Of a stretch of DNA of 64,000 nt, positions 17,238 to 25,845 are shown in pieces (the first letter of the stretch is position 1; each line of letters starts with the position of its first letter). Where the stretch lies: the NCBI GenBank assembly GCA_002427105.1, contig DIPM01000005.1, positions 1 to 64,000 on the forward strand, read 5' to 3'. The translations under genes were made by a program, and so were the position numbers. The DNA is from Marinilabiliaceae bacterium UBA5488 (GTDB lineage: Bacteria; Bacteroidota; Bacteroidia; Bacteroidales; Marinilabiliaceae). The notes under the pieces were generated by a model. It was not told the DNA's origin. It was given only the letters and a program-made list of their open reading frames with translations, and made no database searches.

Positions 17238-17286
17238 CGATCTAAACAGCAAGGCTGAGATGGTTCAGACTGTTGTTTGAACCGTC

Positions 17287-17832
17287 TCAGCTATCCTCTA
17301 TTACAAAGTAAAGTTTGTGATCTTCAATGCGATAATAGAGTGGCACAACATTAATCGCGGGGTATCGGTTTCTTAATCTCCTTGCCTCGGTGATTAAAAA
17401 ATCGATTTCGTTGCCGATCTCGAATATTGGTGCAAACTGGTTAAAATGATCCCGGGCAAACTCTCGTTCCCAGCCTGCATTTTCAACCAGCCCTTTGATT
17501 AGGCTGTCTTTCTGCTTGCTCAGATTAACCATTCCACAGTTACTGTGACCTATCAGGGCAATATACTTAACTCCGCCTACTGCCACGGCATAGGAGACCT
17601 TAAATTCATTATGGCGCAGATTTCCTCCTCCCGACCTCAATATAAATGCAAAATTATTCGGAATGCGTAACTGGTTCCGGTTATCCATGCACATACTGAT
17701 AAGCATCTCAGCCTTTGGAATTTCGCCAAAAGGCATATTGAAATTATGATAGTTTATTAATCGTTCAACAGGAGTATTCCTGTAGTTTTCTTTGATATCG
17801 TCAGGACTGTTAACGGCAACTAATCGATTCAT
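17287..17832 (-). CDS. Beta-carbonic anhydrase-like protein
   Basis: This 181-residue protein has the beta-carbonic anhydrase core. CMDNR (about 48-52) supplies the Cys ligand and the Asp-Arg dyad, FAFILRSGGGNLR is the phosphate-loop-like segment, and GHSNCGM (about 98-104) supplies the His and second Cys zinc ligands. All three expected zinc ligands and the dyad are present, so CO2 hydration is plausible. The surrounding sequence is divergent (CxDNR rather than the usual CSDSR), so a related non-canonical role is possible. It is monocistronic, facing away from sod, with a dyad 29-48 bp upstream of its start. Confidence 0.78.
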   Translation of the reverse strand: MNRLVAVNSPDDIKENYRNTPVERLINYHNFNMPFGEIPKAEMLISMCMDNRNQLRIPNNFAFILRSGGGNLRHNEFKVSYAVAVGGVKYIALIGHSNCGMVNLSKQKDSLIKGLVENAGWEREFARDHFNQFAPIFEIGNEIDFLITEARRLRNRYPAINVVPLYYRIEDHKLYFVIEDS

Positions 17833-17860
17833 ATAATCGTTTATTTTTGGATAATATTGG

Positions 17861-17880
17861 TAGTTTGGCTACCCAAACTA
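17861..17880 (-). promoter_or_regulatory. 8-bp inverted repeat upstream of carbonic anhydrase gene
   Basis: TAGTTTGG-CTAC-CCAAACTA is a perfect 8-bp inverted repeat with a 4-bp spacer, 29-48 bp upstream of the carbonic anhydrase-like start, where an operator would overlap the promoter. The remaining intergenic DNA (17833-18162) is AT-rich, with no exact TAnnTTTG box and no open frame. Confidence 0.45.
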
Positions 17881-18162
17881 GTACAAGGCAAAAGAGTAAA
17901 AAAAGTTCAACTATTTCTAATCAAAATATAAGTTCCTTGCTTGAAAACTATGAATGCCATTTATTAGCAATCTAAATACCAGCCACATACAGTTTATACA
18001 AAAAATCACAAAATCGGAAGATTGATTGCCAGGCTACAATTATCAGCCATTCATAAATCGCAAAAATAAGGAAACAACCATCATTCTGCAGGGTCTAACT
18101 AAACTTTTTGGATGCTCAAACTGTTGATTATGTGAACTTATTAAACCATAAACGATATTTTT

Positions 18163-18894
18163 ATGAAACAGTTAACAATTGCATTAATCGCATTAACAGT
18201 AATGGCAGCAGGCTGTACTTCACCTGTTAGCAAGACAAGCGTGGAGGAAGTCAAAACGACCCCTGAATACACCGGCGAAGCTGTGAATCATGAGTTTGCG
18301 GCACTTCCCTACGCCTATGACGCGCTTGAACCATATATTGATGCCCAGACCATGGAAATCCACTACAGTCTCCATCATCAGGGCTATTACAACAACTTCC
18401 TAAAGGCAGTTGAGGCAACAGGCGTTCAAAATGCATCTTTAGAGTTTATTTTCGAGAATATTTCCACACTTAGCAGCGCTGTAAAAAACAACGCGGGAGG
18501 TTACTACAATCACAGCTTTTTCTGGTCTGTTCTTGCCCCGGCAGGAAGTGGCGGGGAGCCATCGGAAGCCCTATTCGAAGCAATTAACAATGCTTTTGGA
18601 TCATTAGAAGGACTTAAAGAAAAATTCAATGCCGCCGCAACCGGTCAGTTTGGAAGCGGTTGGTCATGGCTTGTAGTTCAAAAAGATGGCACTCTGGCCG
18701 TTACAGGTTCAGCTAACCAGGACAATCCGCTAATGGATATTGCTGAGGTCAAAGGACAACCTATTCTTGCGATTGATGTTTGGGAGCACGCCTACTATCT
18801 GAAATACAAGAATAAAAGGGTCGATTACGTGCAAAATTTTTGGAATATTGTTAATTGGAATGAAGTAAACCGTCTTTACCAGGAAGCCCTATAA
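18163..18894 (+). CDS. Lipoprotein Mn-type superoxide dismutase
   Basis: This 243-residue protein is an iron/manganese-family superoxide dismutase preceded by a lipoprotein signal (lipobox VMAAGC, Cys18). The four metal ligands are present: the His in EIHYSLHHQGYY, the His in NHSFFW, and the Asp and His in DVWEHAYY. Gly in GGYYNHSFFW and Gln in SANQDNPLM match the Mn-type (or cambialistic) signature rather than the Fe-type. It should detoxify superoxide outside the cytoplasm, at the inner or outer membrane, which is less common than the cytoplasmic enzyme. The start is the first ATG. A long terminator follows. Confidence 0.92.
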   Translation: MKQLTIALIALTVMAAGCTSPVSKTSVEEVKTTPEYTGEAVNHEFAALPYAYDALEPYIDAQTMEIHYSLHHQGYYNNFLKAVEATGVQNASLEFIFENISTLSSAVKNNAGGYYNHSFFWSVLAPAGSGGEPSEALFEAINNAFGSLEGLKEKFNAAATGQFGSGWSWLVVQKDGTLAVTGSANQDNPLMDIAEVKGQPILAIDVWEHAYYLKYKNKRVDYVQNFWNIVNWNEVNRLYQEAL

Positions 18895-18896
18895 AC

Positions 18897-18936
18897 AAAT
18901 AAAGCGGGCGAAGCGAATGCTTCGTCCGCTTTATTT
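18897..18936. terminator. Bidirectional terminator between sod and convergent gene
   Basis: An 18-bp stem (AAATAAAGCGGGCGAAGC with GCTTCGTCCGCTTTATTT, one wobble pair) closes a GAAT loop. It starts 3 bp after the sod stop and ends 10 bp before the end of the convergent minus-strand gene. The A- and T-rich flanks suit termination in both directions. Confidence 0.8.
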
Positions 18937-18945
18937 CCATCCTTC

Positions 18946-19659
18946 TTACTTAATTCTATCGAGATACATCTTCCTGACATCAATCAGGAAGTCCAATTGC
19001 ATATCAGGATTATAAATACGGATAATGTCCTGAATGCCAAAATTCACGTGGTAGTGGCCAATGGCCGCATCAAACTCGCTTTGCTCCCAATTGAATTTCA
19101 CCTTCTTTGTTAAATCCTCAAAATACTTCCAGCTCAGCATCTTGGGAATGGTGAAGTAGCCGTGATCCTTCTCTGTAACATCAAAAAAGACACCCGGATG
19201 CTTTTCATCCAGGATAAAGAATTTCTTGATACGAATTACAGCCGGACCCTGGGGTTTGCCAGCCGGCTTCTTGCGAAACTCAATTCCTTCATCCATATAG
19301 CAGGCCTGCAACTCTGATATCAACTGATAATCAGAAAGGTGGCGAACACGAATAACATGAAACTCCTTGTTATAAAGATTAACCACTCCGGCCGCGGCAT
19401 TAAAATCTGACTGGAAATACTTCCTGATATTCTGAGTTGCTCGCGTAATCTCTTCAAGGGTATAAAGTTGTTTTACCACAAAATAGATATAGAGCGGCTT
19501 ACTTTCATTGGGATGCTCAGAATAATAATTATAGAAGCCCGGGAAGGGCTCAGGCGCCTCCAACACAAAGGTGTTAGGCAGAATCTGGTCATCCAGCGTA
19601 CGCAAGGTCTCCTGCTTCAGAAGATTGCCGTACCTTTCGGTAAATGGTAACGGATTCAT
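18946..19659 (-). CDS. Conserved-looking hypothetical protein
   Basis: I do not recognise this 237-residue soluble protein. It has no signal peptide or membrane helix. It is rich in aromatic residues (FPGFYNYYSEHP near residue 40, HYHVNFGIQDIIRIYNP near 205) and has a Lys-rich central segment (RKKPAGKPQGPAVIRIKKF, about 135-153). No catalytic motif is evident. It is monocistronic, convergent with sod and followed downstream by a strong bidirectional terminator. The even codon use and full-length frame argue that it is a real gene. Confidence 0.7.
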   Translation of the reverse strand: MNPLPFTERYGNLLKQETLRTLDDQILPNTFVLEAPEPFPGFYNYYSEHPNESKPLYIYFVVKQLYTLEEITRATQNIRKYFQSDFNAAAGVVNLYNKEFHVIRVRHLSDYQLISELQACYMDEGIEFRKKPAGKPQGPAVIRIKKFFILDEKHPGVFFDVTEKDHGYFTIPKMLSWKYFEDLTKKVKFNWEQSEFDAAIGHYHVNFGIQDIIRIYNPDMQLDFLIDVRKMYLDRIK

Positions 19660-19783
19660 AGTATATAGTATTTATTTATTATGTAAATCTCAAAACAGCC
19701 CTAAGCTGCAACAATATGGAAATATACTTAATTTATAGTACGAATCCTTAGCTTTTCTTTATTATTTAGAATAAGAATAGATT

Positions 19784-21553
19784 CTAATTCACTGGCTTTT
19801 CGACCATCTCTTTAACCAATCCTGCATATTTTCCGCCTAAGTCTAACAGTGATTGGTGAGTACCGCGCTCGATAACTGCCCCGTTTTCCAGAACCAGGAT
19901 AAGGTTGGAATGTTTGATGGTACAAAGACGGTGTGCTACGGCAATAACAGTACGTGTCGAAAAAATATTCTCGATAGCCATCTGGATATAATGTTCGGTA
20001 ATAGAATCTACTGCACTTGTAGCCTCATCAAGGATGATAAGTTCGCGCTCGCCGCTAATGGCGCGGGCAAAGGATATAAGCTGCCCCTGGCCTTTGGAAA
20101 GATTATCGCCATTATCCTGAATCACAAAATCATACTTCTCTGGCAAGCGCTCAATAAACCTGTCGGCATAAACAAAGCGGGCAGCTTCCTCAATATCAGC
20201 CTGTTCAATTTCCTTCCGCCCCAGTCCGATATTGAAGCCTATAGTATCATTAAAAAGATAAATATCCTGCTGCATAACTGAAACAGTCTGACGAATCTCT
20301 TGCAGAGGAATATCCCTTAACTCCATCCCGTTTATGGTAATTGAGCCCCGATATCCTGTATATGCGCCTGTGAGAAGGCGGATAATAGTTGATTTTCCCG
20401 AACCGGTAGTGCCCACCAGCGCAATGCGGTCACCTTTTCTTAAGGTGAAGGAAATATTCTTCAACACATCCGGGGCATCCGGCGAGTATCTGAAATACAC
20501 CTCCTTAAATACTATCTCGTCAAATTCAATAGCTTGGGCATCACCATTAGCTGCCTCCTCCACATCCTGTTCAGACAGCACGCTGATATGGTCAAGTGCC
20601 GAAAGAGCCCTTTGTATGGTCGTAATTTGCTGGGCAAATTGGCGGACGGGAACGAACAGGCGACCCAAAGTGGTAATAAATACAATTAGCACTCCAATTG
20701 TATAATCCAGGTTCCACACCTGTGCTGCGCCAAACCAGATGACCAGAGCAGTGGCAACAGAGGTGATACCGTCAATAATGGAATAAAGCGAGCCATCATA
20801 CACGTTTGAACGGTTCTGAGCATCTGCATATTGCTTGTTAAATCCGTCGTACTTTTTATATGCTGTCTCGGAGGCAGCATACAGCTGAATAGTCTTCATT
20901 CCGTAAAGGGTCTCCTGGAGATATCCTGCCGATTTTGCCAAACTACTACGCGATTCATCGAAGGCCTTTCTTATCTTCTTTCGGAAAAACCTGATAGTAA
21001 GATAGATAATAGGAACAACCAGGCCAACAACAAGTGTCAACTGCCAATTTATATAGAAGAGGTAGGCTGTCAGGGCAAGAGTCTTAATACTATCCGACAA
21101 AAGCCCAAGAATACCTGAGGCAAAGGATTCAGCAATGCTCTCCATATCACTTGTCAGGCGCGACAGAGTTATACCAATAGGATTCTTATCATAGTAGCGC
21201 ATGGGAAAGCGCAAGGAACGCCCGAAAAGCGTGCGCCTCATGTCCATAATAGCCAAACCTCCGGCCTTTGTGAAAGAGTAACTGTAAAGTCCGTCAAAAA
21301 GAAAGTTTATACCCAAAACCGCGGCTGCAATAAGGGTATAGAGTTTAAGACCCGGAATATCTCCCGTAAGTATAAAGTCGTCGATAATACGCTCCACCAG
21401 CCACAAAAAGAGTATTCCTCCAAAGGTCGTGATAGGTATAGAAGCCAGGCTGATAAAAATCCATTTTTTATGCGGGGCAAAATAGCGACCAAACCTCTTG
21501 ATCAGTTTCCAGTCCTTAGACCTGAGAAATTCTATCTTCTTGAAAAAGCTCAT
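19784..21553 (-). CDS. ABC exporter subunit, catalytic half (heterodimer)
   Basis: This 589-residue half-transporter has six transmembrane helices (about 30-310) fused to an ATPase domain. Walker A is GTTGSGKST (381-389). The signature is LSKGQGQ (485-491), which departs from LSGGQ. Walker B is followed by the catalytic Glu (LDEATS, 508-513). Its partner, encoded just upstream with an ATGA overlap, has a normal signature but Asp at the catalytic Glu position. Together they give one competent and one degenerate ATP site, as in heterodimeric exporters such as TmrAB or MdlAB. Its operon also carries glutathione-type synthesis genes, which points to a thiol or conjugate substrate; that is inference. 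Confidence 0.9.
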   Translation of the reverse strand: MSFFKKIEFLRSKDWKLIKRFGRYFAPHKKWIFISLASIPITTFGGILFLWLVERIIDDFILTGDIPGLKLYTLIAAAVLGINFLFDGLYSYSFTKAGGLAIMDMRRTLFGRSLRFPMRYYDKNPIGITLSRLTSDMESIAESFASGILGLLSDSIKTLALTAYLFYINWQLTLVVGLVVPIIYLTIRFFRKKIRKAFDESRSSLAKSAGYLQETLYGMKTIQLYAASETAYKKYDGFNKQYADAQNRSNVYDGSLYSIIDGITSVATALVIWFGAAQVWNLDYTIGVLIVFITTLGRLFVPVRQFAQQITTIQRALSALDHISVLSEQDVEEAANGDAQAIEFDEIVFKEVYFRYSPDAPDVLKNISFTLRKGDRIALVGTTGSGKSTIIRLLTGAYTGYRGSITINGMELRDIPLQEIRQTVSVMQQDIYLFNDTIGFNIGLGRKEIEQADIEEAARFVYADRFIERLPEKYDFVIQDNGDNLSKGQGQLISFARAISGERELIILDEATSAVDSITEHYIQMAIENIFSTRTVIAVAHRLCTIKHSNLILVLENGAVIERGTHQSLLDLGGKYAGLVKEMVEKPVN

Positions 21554-23298
21554 TTGCCACCTCCTTCCTGAATATCACGGGTGTGGCGGTAAAAATCTGA
21601 GCTTTCGAGCAAATCCTTATGCTGCCCCATGGCCGCAATCTCACCATTTTCAAGTATAACATTAAAATCGCATCGCTCCAGGACACTCATCCTGTTGGAT
21701 ACAATAATCAGAGTAGTATCTCTTTTTTCAAATAAGTTCTTAATTAAATATCGCTCCGTATCAGTATCAACCGCTGAAAAGACATCGTCAAGTATCATAA
21801 GTTTTCCCGGCCAATATAGGGCACGGGCAAGGCTGATACGCTGCTTCTGACCACCTGAGAGCATCACCCCCTTTTCGCCCACTATAGTTTTCTTCCGTTT
21901 TGGGAAGCGCTCAAGTTCATCTGCCAGTGCGCTCTGCAGCACAACCTTTTCAATCTTCTCATCAAGGGGTTCAATTCCGCTGCCAAAAGCAATATTATTC
22001 TCTATGGTATCGGAAAAAAGGAAGACATCTTGGCCCACCGTGCGTACCGACTGCCTGATATCATCACCCCGCAACCGGCTTGCATCATAATCGCCAAACA
22101 TAATCTGCCCCGGCTGAACCTTTAAATAGCCGTTTATACAGTTAATCAATGTTGTCTTTCCGGAGCCGAAACCTCCGGTTATTCCAACTACCTGCCCGGG
22201 TTTAATTTCAAATGAAATATTTTTAAGGACATCTTCCTTGCCATTATGATATCTGTAGCTCAGGTTATTTACTTTAAGACCCTTGTCGAGCAAAGTATCG
22301 CACTCAACTTCGGTCAGTGCCTCTTTATCATCATCAACTCCCTTGCGGTTCATAATGGTTTGGAGACTGGTAATTCCGACAAATCCTTGCTGGAACACAG
22401 TCAAAACCCAGCCCAGGCCGCTTATGGGGTGAGTCAGCAAAGCCGCGTAAGCTATAAACTCAGTCAGCTCACCAATTGTAAATTCACCTTCGATGACCAA
22501 CAGGCCTCCGGCAAAAAGTACCACAATCTTCAGCATTTGTTCCATGCTGCTTATCAGAGGCATCACAAAGGAACGAATCCATGATATTTTCATGGTAAAA
22601 CCAAAAAGTTTTACATTTTCCTCTTCTACCTTGTCTTCTGCCCACTGATGAATATTGTAACTTTTGATTACGCCATTGCCCGACAAAAAAGAAATAATAC
22701 GTCCCGAAAGACTTTGGAGAGATTCCATTCTAAGGCGGGTATTCCTGACCATAAATGCCATTCCGAAGCGCACAATAATAAACACAATAACGATGGGGAT
22801 AATCGTATAAAGCGTTAATGAGGGCGACATTGACCACATTTTAAAGGGAGTGACAGACAAGGAGAAAGCGATATTCACAATCTGGAGCAGTCCGAAGCCT
22901 GTAATCATCCTGACTCCGTTGATATCGTTATTTATTCGCGATATAATAGACCCGCTACTGTTATTATCGTAATAATCTTTCCCAAAGGAAGCAAGTTTTC
23001 TGAACATCTCTCCTTTGAGTTGCCGCTCAATCAGCCGTCCCGGAACGAAAAACAGAATGCGCGAAAAAGTCCTGACTATCATTAAAAAGATAGCCAGGGC
23101 CATTATTGCTATAACCGAGCGCAGTAAAACATCATAATTATTCTCTCTGCCTGAGGCAATGGAGTCAATACCTTGTTGCACATATTCAGGTATAGTTACC
23201 GATACCCAAATAGTAAGAATCAGGAAGATTATTCCTCCTGTGTACCACCACTTATATTTGTCTGTGTATCTAAGTAAAAACCTTAATTTTGACAACAT
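21550..23298 (-). CDS. ABC exporter subunit, degenerate-site half (heterodimer)
   Basis: This 582-residue half-transporter has six transmembrane helices in its first 310 residues and a C-terminal ATPase. Walker A is GGFGSGKTT (375-383) and the signature is canonical LSGGQKQR (480-487). Walker B ends LDDVFS (503-508), with Asp505 where the catalytic Glu should be. This subunit therefore contributes the non-hydrolytic site, paired with the altered signature of its partner. It starts 35 bp after the glutamate-cysteine ligase gene with no terminator between them. It is the third gene of a four-gene operon. Confidence 0.9.
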   Translation of the reverse strand: MLSKLRFLLRYTDKYKWWYTGGIIFLILTIWVSVTIPEYVQQGIDSIASGRENNYDVLLRSVIAIMALAIFLMIVRTFSRILFFVPGRLIERQLKGEMFRKLASFGKDYYDNNSSGSIISRINNDINGVRMITGFGLLQIVNIAFSLSVTPFKMWSMSPSLTLYTIIPIVIVFIIVRFGMAFMVRNTRLRMESLQSLSGRIISFLSGNGVIKSYNIHQWAEDKVEEENVKLFGFTMKISWIRSFVMPLISSMEQMLKIVVLFAGGLLVIEGEFTIGELTEFIAYAALLTHPISGLGWVLTVFQQGFVGITSLQTIMNRKGVDDDKEALTEVECDTLLDKGLKVNNLSYRYHNGKEDVLKNISFEIKPGQVVGITGGFGSGKTTLINCINGYLKVQPGQIMFGDYDASRLRGDDIRQSVRTVGQDVFLFSDTIENNIAFGSGIEPLDEKIEKVVLQSALADELERFPKRKKTIVGEKGVMLSGGQKQRISLARALYWPGKLMILDDVFSAVDTDTERYLIKNLFEKRDTTLIIVSNRMSVLERCDFNVILENGEIAAMGQHKDLLESSDFYRHTRDIQEGGGK

Positions 23299-23333
23299 CC
23301 TCTATTTATACTTCTAATTATTATGGCTGAATC

Positions 23334-24665
23334 TTACTCTATTAGCTTCGAAATATCACGATTCCATTTGTTATAGTAGAGATTAAGCCACTTTTCGGCA
23401 CTTGTAATCCCGGTTGATACTATTTCATTCAATGGCTCTAAGTACTTCTGTTCCGGCTCTATGGAGCATTTCAAGGCACGCCTGGCAAGACCATCCTGCG
23501 CAAAAGATAAAAGCTTAGCCGCCAGCTCATGCAAAACTACGGAATTGCTTTCAGCTCTCAGCCCTTTCACGGGTACTTCTGCACGAAGACCTATAATAGT
23601 GTCAATACCCAGGTGCAGAGCCAAACTATGAGCAGCATCAAGAGCCTGAGTATCATAAAGCAAGCCTACCCAAAAGGCAGCAAGGGCAACAATCATGGCG
23701 GGCGAACCGCTGTCGGCGCCTCGTAGCTCGATATAGCGCTTAAGTCTGACATCCGGAAAAACAGTAGTCACATGAGTTTCCCAATCTGCCATCGATGGTT
23801 GGAAATGATGCTTTCCTTTCATAAAATCTCTGAAGGTCATTCCATCAGCCGGATAATAGACTCCGTCACGAAAAATAAAATAGAGCGGAACGTCGAGCAG
23901 GTATTGAGTATAGCGTTCAAAGCCAAAATTATCACCGAAAATAAAAGGTAAGAATCCACATCTATCGGGATCGGTGTCATCCCACACATGCGAACGATAG
24001 CTAAGATAGCCGTTGGGCTGCCTTTCCGTAAAAGGAGAATTCGCGAAAAGAGCTGTTATTACGGGCTGAAATGCTTGTGCAACCTGCATTTTTCGAACCA
24101 TATCAGCTTCTGAGCTGAAGTCAAGATTCACCTGAATCGAGGAGGTTCGCGACATCATGTCCAAGCCAAGGTTTCCCTTGCCGGGCATCCAGGCTCGCAT
24201 ATAGCTGTATCTCTCTTTAGGCATCCAGTCAAGATCTTCACGCCTCCAAAAGGGGTCGAAGCCTATCGGCAGTCTGACAAATCCCATCTTGGCGGCCATC
24301 TCCTCAAGCTTCTGCGTGTATTCTATGGTTTCCTTATACGTTTCATGCACGGTTTCGAGTTTGCTTCCCGACAGTTCAAACTGGCCGGCAGGCTCAATTG
24401 TAATCGAGGCGCCGTCCTTTTGCAAAGCTATAATATTTCCTTTTTCAATAATTGGCAACCAGCCGTTTTCTGCTCCTTCCGATAGTATCTCTCTGATGCC
24501 CGGCCTTGAATTATACCGCAAACGAGTTAAGTCTCCGGCCTTAAGCAAAAACTGCTCATGCTCGGTACCTATTCCCCAATCCTTCTCAGGTTTTATTCCT
24601 GCCCTGAACCAATCGGACAAGTCTGACACCTCCAACTTCTCCGACTCAACAAGCTTCTCTGTCAT
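23334..24665 (-). CDS. gshA: Glutamate-cysteine ligase, GCS2 (plant/alphaproteobacterial) type
   Basis: This 443-residue enzyme is expected to join glutamate and cysteine with ATP to form gamma-glutamylcysteine. The family mark GIGTEHEQF is near residues 31-39. RLPIGFDPFWRREDLDWMPK, RYSYMRAWMPGKGNLGLDMM and YIELRGADSG follow in the order usual for the plant and alphaproteobacterial type. Its start overlaps the stop of the upstream ATP-grasp gene (ATGA at 24662-24665), so the two are translationally coupled. Glutathione synthesis is patchy in Bacteroidota, so this pair is notable. Confidence 0.88.
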   Translation of the reverse strand: MTEKLVESEKLEVSDLSDWFRAGIKPEKDWGIGTEHEQFLLKAGDLTRLRYNSRPGIREILSEGAENGWLPIIEKGNIIALQKDGASITIEPAGQFELSGSKLETVHETYKETIEYTQKLEEMAAKMGFVRLPIGFDPFWRREDLDWMPKERYSYMRAWMPGKGNLGLDMMSRTSSIQVNLDFSSEADMVRKMQVAQAFQPVITALFANSPFTERQPNGYLSYRSHVWDDTDPDRCGFLPFIFGDNFGFERYTQYLLDVPLYFIFRDGVYYPADGMTFRDFMKGKHHFQPSMADWETHVTTVFPDVRLKRYIELRGADSGSPAMIVALAAFWVGLLYDTQALDAAHSLALHLGIDTIIGLRAEVPVKGLRAESNSVVLHELAAKLLSFAQDGLARRALKCSIEPEQKYLEPLNEIVSTGITSAEKWLNLYYNKWNRDISKLIE

Positions 24666-25669
24666 TTATTCTTTATATTAAATATACAATCCAATACATA
24701 TTTCTCAACATTCCGGTTCTCCCCAATGTAGGGGAAGTCGTGCATTGAAAGCATTGCCGGAGCATTAAGTTCAACAACAATATAATTTGCCGGTGAGAGC
24801 TCTGCATCAGAGTCACTAATAATAATATCTACTCCTGCTATTCGCAAGCCTGCCGCAGCTGCAGCCCTTACAGCCACATCTTTGTAATAATCAGGCATAG
24901 TGTCGGTCACATCAATACTGTCGCCTCCGGTGCTCAGATTTGAGTTTTTTCGTAAATACACCTTTTCTCCCTTCGGCACAACTGAGTCAAGGCCAAACCC
25001 GGCAGACTCCAGATGACGCTCCACCTCTTCATCAACAACAATCTTCAAGAGAGGATAGCGATAATCGTCTCCACGCCCGATATTCTTTTCCTCAATAAGC
25101 TGCTTAATAGTTGAAAGCCCGTCGCCCACTATATTTGCAGGCTCACGATAGGCAATCGCTCTAACGACTCCATCAATCACCAAAAAGCGATATTCCTTAC
25201 CGGGGTAGTACTCTTCAATAATTACCCTGTCGGAATATTCAAAGGCCCGCTCAATGGCTCTTTGAAGCTGACTCTGATTGGCAATGCGGGTGCTTACCCC
25301 GATACCATGATCGGTATCAACGGGCTTAACGACCAGAGGATATTCCGGCAGCTCGAATTCATTCCATTTTTCTCCTGCCTTAATCATCACCGCTTTCGCG
25401 TGATTTACGCCCTGTCTGGCCAAAAACTGCTTAGTCATCCACTTATCGTTCGAAATCCAATAAGCAATCAGGCTATTTCCGTCAGATATAGTGCCCTCAA
25501 GTATAATATATTCCTTGTTTTTATATTTAACGGCAATCAGGTTGTTATCAGCATCAATAATCTCTAATTCCAGCTTTCGCCTCAATATTTCAGCTATAAT
25601 TATCTGGGTGCTAGCCTCAAAATTCTCATAGCCGCTTAGCGGAGTAAAGCTGAAAGTCAAATTCGCCAT
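24662..25669 (-). CDS. ATP-grasp ligase, GshF C-terminal/glutathione synthetase-like
   Basis: This 335-residue ATP-grasp enzyme resembles the C-terminal half of bifunctional GshF. It contains the ATP-grasp core (PLVVKPVDTDHGIGVSTRI, about 120), the IIEEYYPGKEYRFLVIDGVV region (about 160) and the magnesium-binding end GVDIIISDSD followed by NAPAMLSMHDFPYIG. It probably adds glycine to gamma-glutamylcysteine to make glutathione; another amino acid cannot be excluded. It is the first gene of the operon. The ligase partner is of a different type from the one normally fused in GshF, so this is a mixed pair rather than a simple split GshF. Confidence 0.82.
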   Translation of the reverse strand: MANLTFSFTPLSGYENFEASTQIIIAEILRRKLELEIIDADNNLIAVKYKNKEYIILEGTISDGNSLIAYWISNDKWMTKQFLARQGVNHAKAVMIKAGEKWNEFELPEYPLVVKPVDTDHGIGVSTRIANQSQLQRAIERAFEYSDRVIIEEYYPGKEYRFLVIDGVVRAIAYREPANIVGDGLSTIKQLIEEKNIGRGDDYRYPLLKIVVDEEVERHLESAGFGLDSVVPKGEKVYLRKNSNLSTGGDSIDVTDTMPDYYKDVAVRAAAAAGLRIAGVDIIISDSDAELSPANYIVVELNAPAMLSMHDFPYIGENRNVEKYVLDCIFNIKNK

Positions 25670-25788
25670 AGTCTTATAGGTTTAAATAGAACTGAAACAT
25701 TAGCATTTTAATAGAACGAGGATGCAAGGCTTTTGTTCCGGGCTTATACATTATTAACCTATAGACCTAATATGATTAATATAATTAA

Positions 25789-25815
25789 AAAAAAGCCGGC
25801 AAGCCGGCTTTTTTA
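25789..25815. terminator. Terminator after arabinofuranosidase gene
   Basis: AAAAAGCCGGC and GCCGGCTTTTT form a GC-rich stem with A/T tracts on both sides, 31 bp past the arabinofuranosidase stop. On the minus strand it is a classic rho-independent terminator that separates the pentose locus from the thiol operon. Confidence 0.8.
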
Positions 25816-25845
25816 AAAATGGATTATTTAACACAACTAAACTAA

